64,000 nucleotides of DNA from Cardinalis cardinalis (lineage: Eukaryota > Chordata > Aves > Passeriformes > Cardinalidae), in assembly GCA_014549065.1 (NCBI GenBank), contig JACDOX010000004.1:8862370-8926369 (forward strand), in the 5' to 3' direction. Both the position numbers and the translations under genes were made by a program. Below, in pieces: positions 12,481 to 25,389 of this stretch (positions within the stretch are counted from its first letter, which is position 1; each line of letters starts with the position of its first letter). The notes below the pieces were generated by a model. It saw only the letters and a program-made list of their open reading frames with translations, did not search any database and had not been told where the DNA came from.

Positions 12481-12830
12481 ACCTGAAACCTGTGGTCAGA
12501 TGCATTGAGACACAGCCAATGCAGAGAGGTCAGCCCAGGATGGCCCCAGCACAGGGAGNACCCCATGAGTAGAGGGGCCCCATGGGAGCAGGGACCCTCA
12601 ACAGCCACAGCACGAGATGTACCAGGCTCAGGGGCCACCCAGGGTGCTCAGCCAGGAGCATCAGGGTCCATCCAGGACACCAGCCCCCTACAGGAGAGGT
12701 CTAAGGTCCATCCAGGAGACAGGCACACCTGCTCCACAGCTCAGGCTCAGGAGAAATAAAGGGCAGGGGTCCCTGGGGGAAGGGTGAGGGTCCCAGGGAA
12801 GGCTCATCGGAGCCATTAAAGTCAATTCAT
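12481..12830. other. GC-rich patch, unclassified probable repeat
   Basis: A roughly 350-bp GC-rich stretch rises sharply out of AT-rich surroundings. It contains a 13-bp direct repeat GGTCCATCCAGGA at 12665-12677 and 12705-12717 and many CAGG/CAGC units. The plus strand stays open for 84 codons (12505-12759), as expected from base composition. Not assigned to a family; a diverged LTR, a CR1 5' segment or a minisatellite remnant are all possible. Confidence 0.4.
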
Positions 12831-15800
12831 GCTCCCAGGGTCCTGACATGTCTCACCATGAAGCAGCAGCACCACTTATTACAAGTCTTTTCTATTGCAG
12901 TTTTCCTACAAGTAAAAAAAATTCAGTCCCAGGGCTATACCAGTATCAGTGTTATCAAAAACATGTTACAAGTTTGACAGTAGAAAGTTTTATCTGATAT
13001 TACATTTCATCTATCTTGAAAACCTTCTAAATGACTATTCTATATCTTAGTACTAGATCTATCAACACTGGACATAATTTCTTANCTTGCCATGTATTAA
13101 ACTATCATTATCTATCCCTTTTAGATGTTTCAGTTAAGGTCTATGCTGCTGGGGCTATGCAAGTATAAAATAGAAAGCAATTTTTTACCTCAGCAGAAGT
13201 TCTTTAAACATTGCACAAGGCACTACAATAAATACAGTATATTAAATACAGTAATATTGTGGGGGAAAATGGAAAAGAAAAGACAAAGGAAGTCNAATTG
13301 TATGTTAACAAGAGGCAGCTAAATGAACCTGCATCATTTTGATTTGATTCTTCAGTTGAGAATCATACCTAGTTGTCAGAAACCTCCTCTGGATGTTTAT
13401 TTCCAGTGATATTTCTGGACACTGTTTCAGTTCAGCATAAAATTCAACTTGTACAATTATTGTTTTATTTCTTTTCCATCAAAAATTTTCTAGTAATAAG
13501 AATTNCTGGCACTGCATTTAAAACAAAAATATTTTCTTGATTGCCCTAGGATCTGACCTGGCATTGCTCAATGTCCCCACTGCTGACTGGCTAAGGTAGT
13601 GTCTTGCAATANTGGAAAATGTATACAGGTCTGCTATTTCTGAAGAGAAGCAGCCAAGGAATGTGAGTTTTGCAGGAGATGCTCTGCTCTTCTGAGANGA
13701 ACTGGGAACACAGATATCTCTGAGATACTCTCAAATTCTACACATCTGCAAATCTGGGGGAGGAAATTTATATTAGTTACAAACCATTAGCATTTACAGA
13801 AGATCAACATAAGTGTCCTTCCTAAATATCTAATCAACACAGTAAATATCTGGTCTGCTAGATACCCTTAATTTGTAAATAGCCTATAGAAAAAGGTAAA
13901 ACTAGAGAAAATGGAATCACTGTCAACCCCAATGTATGCTAAAAAGAAATTTTCTAAAGTCAGCCAAAAGGAACNACTTTTTTAAAAAATAAAAGGCAGT
14001 CTGGTCTCTTTTTTGTAGATTTGATTCCTTTCTTAAACCAGTAGTTAAGTTCATCTATCCCCAGAGATCAAAGCTAAGACTTACCCATGGNTGGTTTGTT
14101 TTAAAAGCCACATTTTAAAAAAACTAGGCAGTGAGGCTTATATTCAAAACAAATGAAAACTGAGGACACAAATCTATCCTTTAAATTTNATGCATGAACA
14201 TCAATTTGATGCCACATTTCTTTTAGCAAGGTGGAGGTGCAATCTCAGCATCATCCATCGCTTGAGGAAATTCAAGCCCAAATAATTTTGGATTGTACCT
14301 TGAGCACCAAGCAATGGACTAACTTGATAAAAAGAGTACTTGCCATCATTCTTGCTCTAGTTGTCATTGTACACAGAAGAACATAGTGATCTGGCCACAA
14401 AACACAAATGCATGAGGGAATATGACAAAATAGGCATAAGCACTCTTCTGGGCAAACAAGAGAGCAACCAGAGCTCTAAGCACTGATACTTTTCCAGAGG
14501 AAAACATAATATATTAAAACATTATTAAAACATAATGTTTCACATGTATTACCTCTGATGCTTCAGTATCAACATTCATCACAGAAACACTTCAAAATTC
14601 AGGTCACTCTTCCTCCAGTGCACAATCTAATTATTACTCGTCCGGTCAAGATCTCTCTTGTCTTCAGTCTTCACAGCCCAGTGAAATGGTCTTCATTCTC
14701 CAAATGCTTTATTTCCAGAAAAGAAACAAGCAGAATAATTTGTTGCTCATACCACTGTCCACAGTGGGCTGAAAGCAGACTGCATCAGAGGAGGTAGAAA
14801 TTATCCTCTCCTGGGATTTGCACATCTTTTAGACATACTGTATCATCACCCCTGCAATAAATGAAAAGATAACAATTATTATAAAGAATATGAATAAAAT
14901 ATTTAATAATTATACATTCCCTGANATCTGAGATGGAAAAATTCTGGCTGTTTTTGTTGGGACCTTTACTTCTTGTGCTCCTATATGTGCTGGCCTCATT
15001 CCCACAAATCATCCACAGGCTAAGTGGGTCTCATCTGTCCATAACATCTCTANCTGACTGAAGGGCAGGGAGCTTACAGCACTGCCTCTCACAGTAGGAG
15101 GAAAATTNCAGGCAAATTAAGGCTTTTGGACTCTTTGATACCTTAGGCTCTATTATAGTTACTTTTGGCAGGAGGAGGATAAAGTGTAGTATAAATCTTG
15201 GGATTGAGTGGTCCCAGAAATAAATATAAGGAGGTCAAAGNCATAGCTCTACAGAGTCCAGGCCAGCGCAGTCATGGATGTCAGACGATATTTTAGAAAC
15301 CAGGTATCCCTAAAGTCAGCTTGTATACTCCAAAAATATCAGTAACAAGTACAAGGGCAAAAGTTACTCAGTTTTAGATTCAAACTATTGCAGACTGACT
15401 GCTGAGATGCTTGTGCATGTAACTGGGTTAGAAAATAGTCCACTGTGAAAACTTCTGGAATTCTGGATGCTTTTCTGAGAGAACAATATATACAGGTCTC
15501 CAAAATTTTTTCCTGGTGTGAATCAAGCATACTGTTTTTACACAGTGAATCCAAGACACACTTGGTGCCTATTTCCTACAGTTAATGTGCAGAAAACATA
15601 CATTCACATTTTGTGTCATCTCTCCTTGTCTGTTATCCCATGATCCCAAATGGGCTGCTTTTATCAATGTGCACCAGTATGTCTACCCCATAAGGTAAAG
15701 AGCAATAAAGGAGATCAAGAGAGGCCTACAGGAATAAAAAGTATCTCTGTTGGGTAAACACAGTATCTTGTGGAGCCAAGAATNTAAAATACAGAAACTG

Positions 15801-16479
15801 TAGTTCTGGTACCCAAGAAAATGGGAAGGGATTAATCAGAATCTCAATCCAACTAGCTTCCCATAAATTTGAAGAGCCCTTTTTTAGGGTAGCTTTCTAT
15901 GAAGCTGATCAATCTTAGGAAACTTCTGTTAATAATCAAGACAGTTGCAGTGATGCACATACTGACATTTATCTCTGGTTAGAGTGATATCCAAGTCCTC
16001 AAAATTGGTAGTTGCTGTAAATCTTTACACATTTCCTATTTATATAATGATTTNAAAAAATATATTTCCCATCTTTCATCCTCCCATGTTAATCACCTAC
16101 AGGGTTGCTTAGCCCACTGAACCACAGACAGGCAATCAGCTGAATACATTGCTTAGAGATACTCAAAAACCAGCTTTCTGCTACTTCCTTAAGCTTTTCT
16201 CCATGAAAGATTAGAGTCTGGCTGGTTTCAAGTCAGGACTTTTCAGAAGTGTAAGCATGGATGAATTCTATCCCCAATCTAGAACTACAAATTATTTCTA
16301 TTATCATGAACAAAAATTATCCTAATGAATCAGTATTTAATCTTCTCAACAAATTTAGATTTTTCAAGAAGGTTTTCAAAAGATTCTGTCACAAGGGCTC
16401 TTTTAAAAAAGTTCAGTGTCAAGAGAGGAAGAAGGAAATTCCTCTCATGGTAACTAGTCAAAGAACAATCAACTAATAC
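12831..16479. other. intergenic, nothing identified
   Basis: AT-rich sequence with no recognised exon. The last few hundred bases may be a decayed upstream part of the old CR1 that follows, but I could not match it. Confidence 0.45.
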
Positions 16480-17475
16480 TAGAAAGAAATGGCAAGTTTT
16501 TCATAGAGAAGGAAGGTGCCAGAAGAGTCCCTCAGGTATCTGTGTTTAGACATATGATATTAAATATATTCTTAAATGATCAGGTTAATAAATAAAAAGT
16601 GAGGAAAAAAAATCTCCAAATGGAAAAAAAATTACAAGAATCAGCACTGGAAATGACAAGTTTTGGAATGTTCTTATATGCTCCCATATATGCATGATAG
16701 AGGGGCAAATAAAATCCATCCTTCATGAAAGCAAATCCATAACTATAATTGTGAAGGACGACAAACCATAAGGTTACAAACTTAAATAATAAATACTAGA
16801 CTTCAAATGACCATGAGGAAGGTGGTCTTGGAAGCAGATCTTACGTAAAGTTCTCTGAAAATATATTTTCAATGTTAAAAAATGATCAAAGCAAAAATAC
16901 AATATCAAGAACCACTATGAAACCAGTAAAGAATCAAATGGAAACAAGGTTCTGTGATCATACCCCAAAGAGGCACAGTAAAATCAGAAAATAACTATAA
17001 TTGGAGACTTGGAATTAAATAAACTAAGATTTATGGGGAAAAATGGGGAAATTTGAGATAATTATGAAAGAAAAAAANTATGAAATTAGAGAGAAGTATA
17101 CAGAAACTGTTAAAGGCATAGAGAGGGTGAATAAGGAATAGCTATTTATTGTTTCCCATAACATAAAGACAAGGTGGAACACAATGAAATTACCAGGCAA
17201 CTGGTTCAGAGCAAAAGGAAGTATCTTTTCATGCAACACATAATAAAACTCTAATACTCATTGCTACTGGATGTTGTGGATGCCAGAAATATTTAGGCTT
17301 AAAAAGAAATTAGACGAAATTAATGGATGAATTAATGCGTGATCTCTGTTCTGAAAGCGTCAAAGCTTCAGACTGGTGAAACTTAGGAAAAATTAATTAT
17401 GCCTTTGTCTTTCTCAAAATATCTACTAGTAGCCACTGTCAGAGACACATCAGTAAGCTAGACAGATCTTACAAA
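16480..17475 (+). mobile_element. ancient CR1 (CR1-L-like) LINE remnant, sense
   Basis: The region decays from, but keeps the order of, the old amniote CR1 type: 'gtccctcaggtatctgtgttt...aatatattcttaaatgatc' (RT region), 'accaggcaactggttcagagcaaaaggaagta' followed by 'catgcaacacataataaaactc...attgctactggatgttgtggatgccag' and 'aagaaattagacgaaattaatggatga', then 'agccactgtcagagacacatcagtaagctagacagatc' at the 3' end. The match is to the turtle/crocodile-type consensus rather than to young avian CR1. Many indels; boundaries approximate. Confidence 0.75.
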
Positions 17476-18387
17476 GTTGTTCTTCAACACAAGAATTGAA
17501 GGCTTTTTTTGTTGGAAGCATGAACTTCACTCATATTCTAAAATGAGAAATTTTTTTTAAAAGTCGTGGTTAGACTTTATATTAGTGGCTAGATAGTGAT
17601 TGGATAGTGGTTGTAAGCTAGTGGTGAAAATACTGGTTTGATGTCTCAATTCTGGCACTGAGTAGAAGCTTTTGTCATTTGATGGCTGATTTGTATGACA
17701 GGGTCAGTCTGATTCCACCCAAAAATTTAGATGATTCTACCCAAAAACCATGCTCACAAATAAAACTCTGAGTGAAAAGCCCATTAGTTCAGTATACTTC
17801 AGCCCTCTTCATTAGCAGGACACATGGATTGGGCTACATCACAAGGCCTGCACTGACAGCCTTGCGTGTAAGGTTGGCACTGGCAATTTTGTGTACAAGA
17901 TTTTAGGATGAGCTTCTGTAAACCCTCAGTAATGTAACAGAAGAGTAATTTTCCAAAAATTACTGATACTATTCAGGATTATTACCTGCACCNAACCAGT
18001 TTTCAGGCCTGGGGCTCTTGTCTAATTTTATGTAGTGTAAGGAATGAAAATTTCAGACCATTTCTCGTTTCCATGGAAGAGCTCCAATCTAGAGCATAGC
18101 AAGTGGCAAGANAGGTATTAGTGGAGGGAATATGAATGGACCCCATGTTAGTAGACTTTATTACTTTGAGTGATGAGGCTGAACTGGNGTTTTGCCTATG
18201 CTTTTAGTATGTGATTTCCTAATAGATAAGAAGGCATTGTGCTGTTGAATAGCTGTTAAAGGGAAGGTGCTAGGGTAGGCAGGAAAAGGAAAAAGAAGCA
18301 GAGATTCTTTCACAGCCTTATTACTAATGCTTAGTGTATAGGATGCCTCTTAAACATAGTGAAGGGCTTAGAAACTATTGAGAACCA
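17476..18387. other. intergenic, nothing identified
   Basis: AT-rich; no gene or repeat family recognised. Confidence 0.5.
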
Positions 18388-18785
18388 ATCATAGAATCAC
18401 AGAATATGAGATANAAGAGACCCACAAGGATCTTTGAGTCCAGCNCCTGGCCCTGCAGAGCACCATCCCCAAGACTCACACCTTGTGCCTCAGATCATTC
18501 TCCAAACCCTTCTTGAACTCTGTCTGGCTTGGTGCTGTGACCACGGCCCTGGGGAACCTGTTCCAGTGCCCAACCACCCCCTGGGTGAAGAACCTTTNTC
18601 TAGGATCTGACTTAAATCTTTCCTGACACAACTTCAGGCCATTCCCTTGGGTCCNGTCAGCGGTCACCACCATTGGATGCTCTCTAATAATTTAACAACT
18701 TTCTTATATTGCAGCAACCAAAACTGCCCACAGTACTCAAGGTGAGGCCACATAACTAGCTCAGAAAAGACAGTGCTACTGAGAC
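18388..18785 (-). mobile_element. CR1 LINE 3' fragment with internal deletion, antisense
   Basis: Begins 'aatcatagaatcacagaata' and runs through 'ctggggaacctgttccagtgcccaaccacc' to 'tcaggccattcccttgggtcc'. It then jumps to 'ggatgctctctaataatttaac...cttatattgcagcaaccaaaactgcccacagtactcaaggtgaggccaca', which belongs further 5' in CR1, so some 150-200 bp of the element are missing near 18672. Confidence 0.9.
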
Positions 18786-21550
18786 CTTTTGCTAATAATC
18801 AACAATTTATTTTTTCCACACTGTGTAACTTCTTTTTATTTTTCTGCATTGTTTTCATTAGAGTGTGCTTTTTTGTTAACTATTGTGAGAAATTTAAANA
18901 TGGTAATCATTATTTTGTGGAACATAATTGTTTTTCATCAATGTTGTTAAATAGTCTTGCTTGGAAGATAGGCAGATTGCAGGACATGTGGATTCTAGGT
19001 ACATTTGCTCTGCAGAAACCATCACTAGCTGTTCAGATATCACAGATGATAAAGCAGATACAGACACAGAAGGGATTTTAGACAGATCAAATTTAGATGG
19101 TTTCAACACTGACAAATCCACACCTACAAGATTCCATGAGACTAGAGCAAATAAGGCTATTTAATAATANTTTAGCAAGTTTTTGTTGCTAAATATATTG
19201 GGAAGAGACAATCCCTTGATACTTGTTAAATTCCAGATAGTCTGGGATTCTTTCTGCCGCTTTGTGCTTACTGCACAGCATCGTTGTAATTCAGCCACCA
19301 GATTNCTGTAAGTTTGGTATCAATGTCAAATTTTTTACTTACTGCTGAAATGGGGCTATGAAATCTGAGGTCCAGAAGAATAGGCAGCAGTGAGAGGATG
19401 GCAGGAGCTGCTTGCACAGACATGGTGTGGGGGTTAGATTTCATGGTGATCAGCATTTGAAAGCCAGCAGCAAGCAGCTAATTGTCTATAAATGACTGTA
19501 TTCACCAGTTCCACAGGGCAAATTCTAAGCTAATGATACTTAAATTCAATAGCCTGCTACATAATCAGACAGACTACAAATTAAATCTTTTAAAATTACA
19601 GCTTTCTCANAACAAAGCAAACAAATAGATGAGAGAAAATAATGTTTTCATTTGTAATGTTTGCACGTTGATAGATTTCTGAGGTTTAGATTGACTCAAA
19701 TGCCACTTAACACTTCTGTACTCGAAATAATGGATTTATTTAGCTGAAATATTGTAAGAGGTTTTCACTCCAGCTATCCATTTCTGCCCTCTCAGGANAT
19801 AACTGCTTACTTTGCACAAAGTNGCAAGACCAGCATACCACTAAATGTTTTGAACATATTTTCTTAGTTCAGTTGTTTTTCTAGTTTTGCTATTAATTGT
19901 TACTTAGAACTGAAGTGCATCTTCAAAAGGTGTTNATTTTGTTATGCAAATTTTTAGTAGGCTGATGCATCCATGAAATAGGAAATAACATATTTCAATC
20001 CTATTTCTTATTCTCTCTAAGAATATGAAGACATCACTTTCTATGAAACTTCTGTCTTGAACCTTCCCCATTGGTCTGAAATAAGCTTGTCCATCAGTTT
20101 TATATTTCTCTCCTGCTGTGTCTTCTATGCCTTGAGAGGCACACAAATAAACCATTCAATCTGGTATATAGCATGGAGGTGTTTCTGCTTGCACTTTGGC
20201 TACAGTTTATTGTCTTTGCCATGTAATAATTGCTCATGCAAACTCTCTGAAACCAGTCCCTAAGCAAAGGAGTAAGGCATCCATCTTGCCTCCCATTTTT
20301 TTACTGTTAGGTTTTTAACACTGTGTTTTTTGCAATCACAACCTGTTGGAAATGTCAGAGCTTATTAGACATTAGATGTTCATTGCCAAAACAGGTCTAC
20401 ATCAAATATTTTGATAAACTGCTAATAAATGCATTCTGATAAATGTAACCTTACATCCTGAGTAGATAGTAAATACAACAAGATATAACTGCACACTGGT
20501 GTCTTTCAGATGCTGATACCTCACCTGAAACATCTTCCTCTAAACAAGTTCTTTGCCTTGGGACTACTGGATCAGGCAAACCACAACAGTTGCCTAAGAG
20601 CTGAATAGCATAAGCTCTGAGATACAGGGCCAGTCTAATGGAATGACACACTTCTGCTGATGCCTTTTATCTGCATCCCCTGTGAGGTGTTAAAGCTGTA
20701 TTCAGGCTACTAACTCAGTGCTCATGAGTCTGACACCCTGAGTGCAGAGGAGAATTAAATCCATGTTTGAAGNTGTTACTGACTTAAGCTGTTTGCCTCA
20801 CACTTTCTTTGAAGGACCACCATGGACATCTCATGACGTCAGGAAAGAAAGGGCATTTTAAAGGTTTGCAGCAAATCCAGTCAAATCTTGCAGATTATGT
20901 GAAAATGCCTTCATCGTTTCTGGGGATGGTGACCTTGTTTCTGGGTTTTTTAATGGCTTTTCTGAAGAGCACACAACAATCCTCTAATGTGTAAGGCTAT
21001 TTGCTACTGCTGAAACCAAGGAAAATTAACTTCAGTGTCAATAGGGAGATCTACAGCTAGCCCAGGTGAGCAGTACTGTTATTTCTCCTCCATAAGTTGC
21101 AAGGCTTTCAATCTGTATGTGCTTTAACTTCTTATTTTTTTCCATTTTATGGGCACACAACTGGGCTCTAGGTGTTCTGCAAACAGGGACATTTTATGGG
21201 TTGGATTTCAAATCCATTCTGCCTTAAGAGATATAATTACGGAGTTATCACTGTGAAGTCCTGCCCAGAATTCTACCCCAGGTCCCATTTTTTCTCTGGA
21301 ACTCTGGCCTGTCTGTACAAAGGCTACATATATCACATATATCAATGTCCCTGACACATTTTAGCCACTCAATAACTGATTTCACAGATTGANCACAATC
21401 TTTCCTTCATGTGCAGGCACAAAGCTTGTTCAAACAAACCGTCATTTGACCTATCCTATCATCTCTGCACAATTTTCTCCCCAAGCAGAATCAGGTAATC
21501 TCCAGGGAATAATAACCCTCTCCTTGCAGAAGGACATCTAGCTTAATGAA
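18786..21550. other. intergenic, nothing identified
   Basis: AT-rich, with no recognised gene or repeat family. Short open frames overlap on both strands near 18773-19164 and look like chance. Confidence 0.5.
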
Positions 21551-21622
21551 ATTTTTTCTTTCAGCTTCTTTCAGCTGAAAGAAAAAATACCAATAGTATT
21601 GGTAATACTATGTATTACCAAT
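21551..21622. repeat. cluster of three inverted repeats
   Basis: A perfect 15-bp hairpin (arms 21551-21565 and 21574-21588, 8-base loop) is followed by a 17-base palindrome centred on 21596 (arms TACCAATA / TATTGGTA). That in turn overlaps a perfect 11-bp hairpin (arms 21598-21608 and 21612-21622, 3-base loop). Read directly from the sequence. Origin unknown: a foldback element or template switching during replication would both give this. Confidence 0.85.
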
Positions 21623-22874
21623 CATAGTAATACACTTTGCAAAACTTTGCTTTTCCAGTGACACCATATTCCAGATGATGCTATTTCTTGCCTGGGTGCT
21701 TGCCTGTCCTTGCAGTACCATGTTTTGATACACTATTAGACAAATGCATCTAGTCTTCTCTTGGATTATTCTCTTGGATTATGGGTGTTTTCATACTCTT
21801 ACCAGGCCACTTTCCTCCCCTGCTGTGCTAGGGTTCACCATGGCCTTAGGTATTCCAGGATACCAAGGAGAAGGACACTCCTGAGCTCACAGCAGAACAT
21901 GGCAGGAAATTAAACCAATTTTCCAATACCTAACAGAGGCTCAGGTAAAAAATTTCAAGCAGTCACTCTTTCTTCCTTAGCATGTGATACATGGGAATGT
22001 CACTATCCTCTTTTAAAACTTCTGCATCAACTCACAGTCATTACAGCATAACTAACACCCATTTTTCTCTTTAAAAATTCAGAAATTGAGTGGAATGAGG
22101 ATGAGACCTACACAGGTGGTGATGAAGTTAGCATGCCCCAGCCAGCCAGTAGGTCTGGGCTGCACAATTTTTATGCTCTAAGTGTCCCACTGAGCTCAGA
22201 AGTGAGTCAGAGGCTTCACATCAGTACTTACCTGCAAAAGTCCTTCCAGTGCAGTGTTTATGCTCTCACTCCAGCCCAGGTGGGAAGTCACACAGAAGCA
22301 GTCACTACACCTGGCAGACTCTGCTTCCAGGGCAGCTGCCTTCTGGGGCAGCAGCTGAGCTCTGAATCAAAAAACATATGAGAGAAGTGCTGGATATCAC
22401 AGATTTGTGGAAAGCGAATAGAAGATTAGTGTGTTAGTTTTGACTGGGACAGAGTTAGACACAAGACAAGAATGATCGCACAAAATACACAAGATAAACT
22501 AGCACAAAATCATAATACATGATTTTTCCAATGCAAGCAGTGAGCATTCATGACCTGACCTTGCAAGTATATATTGAATGGGTCCTAATCTGCTCTACCA
22601 GATAATCTGGCTCTGCACAATAAAGTATAACTGTTCTAGTCGTTGAACTTCATATCTATGTCTAAAATCAAATAAACCCCATGTTCTCAAACCTGTTTTA
22701 TAAATTCATATTCAAATTCCACCTGATAGAAAACATAGACTGCCTTGTGTTAATAGAACACAAGATTAATTTTTACTACTACTTCCTGAAAAGATTAATA
22801 TGAGAAAGAACTTTTGCATTTATATCTATTTTAATACATCAACTTAAGAGTTTTTCTCTGACTAACAAACTGTG
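21623..22874. other. intergenic, nothing identified
   Basis: AT-rich; no gene found. A small tandem duplication lies at 21756-21781. Confidence 0.5.
21756..21781. repeat. 13-bp tandem duplication
   Basis: TTCTCTTGGATTA occurs twice in direct succession. Confidence 0.9.
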
Positions 22875-23074
22875 CTGCTCAGAGAGGTGGGCAACACAGT
22901 GTTCAGAGCCCCATCCAATCTGTTCTCAAATACTTCCCCATCTCTGGAAGTGTTCAAGGGCAGATTGGACAAGGCTCTGAGCAACCTGACCTAGTTGAAA
23001 ATGTCCTTTCCGGGAGTTGGACTAGATAGCCTTGAAAGGTCCCTTCAAACTCAAACTATTCTATGGTTCCATAA
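22875..23074 (+). mobile_element. CR1 LINE 3' fragment, sense
   Basis: 'tgctcagagaggtgggcaac', 'ctctggaagtgttcaagggcagattggac', 'gagttggactagatagccttgaaaggtccctt' and the terminal 'ctattctatggttcc' follow the avian CR1 3' end in sense orientation. About 200 bp. Confidence 0.93.
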
Positions 23075-24859
23075 GAAACAATAACACAAGAGCTAAAAGA
23101 ATGTCTTGTGCTGATGGCAAAGGACAAAACTGACAACAACCAAACTGAAAACGACTGAGGAATGNGGTTTTGCCAAGATCAGAAGGTCTGTGGTCTGATA
23201 GCAGAAGAAAGGCAATAAGGATAACATCTTGTTGTGTATATCAGTCCTGTTATTCTACAAGCAAGGCAGACTGTAAAGCCTAAAGATACCTCAAATGAGG
23301 AAACATACAACGAGCAACCCCTTTTCTAAGAATTATGAAAAGAGAAATAAAATTCTGAAACAGAAGTATCACCCTGAAATAATGTTTGATTTAGAAATGA
23401 TACTGAGCAGCACTCCAAAAATCCATTTGATACCACCAGCAAGAAAAAAAGAGAAATAGTGAGGAATCAACAATCGTATCCTTTCCCATTGCTGTAAACC
23501 ACAGATAATCCTTGCCAGACCACTTGGACAAACACATTTGTGCTTTTATGTGGNTATGAGTGAGTGAAAATCTAGGGTTGACTGAAATCAGGGGTGTTTA
23601 AATAATTTTCTCTAAGTTCTCGCAANTGGTTTTCTCCATAAATTTCCCACAAAGCTGAGGAGAAAAAGGATGTGACCGTACTATGACATCAAACCCCTAA
23701 ATTTAACTACTACAGGTATCTAAGCTGTGGAACTGTTTTATTTGCTAGTAAGGTCATAGCCTTAATGTCTGCTCTGAGGTGAACTAAATTGTTCTTCTGA
23801 CTCCAACTCTGTTGATAAGATTTCCATTGATAATAATGGGCCATAGGCATGTTCTATATGCATCTAAATATGAAAAATCTAATTTAAAGGACCTTAATAT
23901 CTGGCCCAGTATCACTGTCTTATTCTAGATGTCATCTTTCTTTGCATATGTCTCTAAATCACAATTTAGCAATTTTTTTTATTAATGTCCTTCTATTTTA
24001 CAGTGTAAACAACATTTTTAATGTGACCAATTGGTATTTTTTATTACTTTGTTCAAGTAACAGCATTAAATATCCTTAATTATGCTAAAATTATGTATTT
24101 ATTGAATTCATGTTTCATTTTATGCAGTAGAGTTTTTTCACACATTTAAAAATTGACATATTCATAACTGCTCTAGTTCTTTGGTGTTATTTAGGCTTAG
24201 CACAAGAGGGTTAATGTTGGCTGGGTTAATACTTCCTGAAAGATTAACAATGTACAGATTATGTAAGGTGAAATTCAGCGTATCTGGAGCAATTATGTGC
24301 TGTTTAGCTCGCATAAATTTTCCATTTTTCAGAGGTAACATGCCATGGAAAAATGTTCAGGTATTTCCATTGAAACAGATCAGATTGCATTTTACTTTTT
24401 ATAGTGAGAGTAAACTCCTGTTCTTGAAAGGTGACAACAGTGATATCTGAAATCTTTTGTTTAGGCACATAGCAACATTCATACTTAATAATAAAGTAAA
24501 TTCATCTGCACTTGGCTGCCAATAATTTAAGTGCTGAATGAAATACTCTCATTTTCAAAAGAGCGTGATTAAATCTCTGTCTTTCGTGCCATTCTTGCTT
24601 GTAAGTTCACTATGACTATACAGTTGTGAGTACATGTAGAAATCAAGGCATTGGGGTTTTATTAGCCAGTTTCTGCTGTACCAGTGCTGCACCTTAGCTT
24701 ACATTTCTATGTTNCTTTGTGTGTGGTGTTTATTGTACAGTCCTAAATCTCGTACAANTCAGTATGTAGACAAATTCTAACAAGTCATGTAGTTTGCCAA
24801 ATGTTGCTTTCAAAATCTTATTTACCCATCTTAAACAATAGTTGATTTTAGAATGAATC
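23075..24859. other. intergenic, single-copy-looking sequence
   Basis: No gene or repeat family recognised. The part from about 24000 to 24620 is AT-rich and carries three GTTAAT-type half sites (24210-24215, 24225-24230 and, inverted, 24243-24248). It has the look of a non-coding element but conservation cannot be judged here. Confidence 0.4.
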
Positions 24860-24985
24860 CAAAATCACAGAATGGGTCATCCCAGAGCACACGGCACAGA
24901 ACTGCATCCAACTAGACCCTGTGCCACTGATTACAGCACTCGGGGACCTGCCATTCNGCCAGTACTCAAGTTCTGATTATTCCTC
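24860..24985 (-). mobile_element. possible CR1 fragment, antisense
   Basis: 'tcacagaatgggtcatccc' resembles a CR1 3' tail in reverse, and 'ctgtgccactgattacagcactcggggacctgccattcngcc' resembles an internal CR1 segment in reverse. The match is loose and the two pieces would be joined by a deletion. Confidence 0.35.
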
Positions 24986-25279
24986 TTGCTGTTACCCACA
25001 AGGACCCTTCAAAATTTAATTTTGATTGTGTTTATGTTTGCCTTGATCTGGGTCACTACAGAGAGCTTCAGGAAGAACTATCTGCTTTGCTCCCTCACAG
25101 TGGCTGTGGTGTGAAGCCAAGGAAAGAATGCTGCGCTGGCAGTGCAGGAGGAATGGGAACGCCTCCTCCTGAAGAGGCACCTCCTTTCATCCCCTTAACT
25201 GGAGCCAGAACCTGTGGAGTTTTCCAAAAAGCTTGGCATCCTTCCATCCATACCCCTTTGACAAAGCTGAATATGGGTG

Positions 25280-25389
25280 CAGCTCTGANCAACTTAATCT
25301 GGTTAAAGATGTCCCTGCTCACTGAAGAAGGGTTGGAACTGGATGACTTTTCAAGGTCCCCTCTAACCCCGACCATTCTATGATTCTAC
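25280..25389 (+). mobile_element. CR1 LINE 3' end, sense
   Basis: 'aacttaatctggttaaagatgtccctgctcactg', 'agggttggaactggatgacttttcaaggtcccctctaacccc' and 'accattctatgattctac' are the last 110 bp of a CR1 with its two terminal ATTCTATG-type octamers. Confidence 0.93.
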
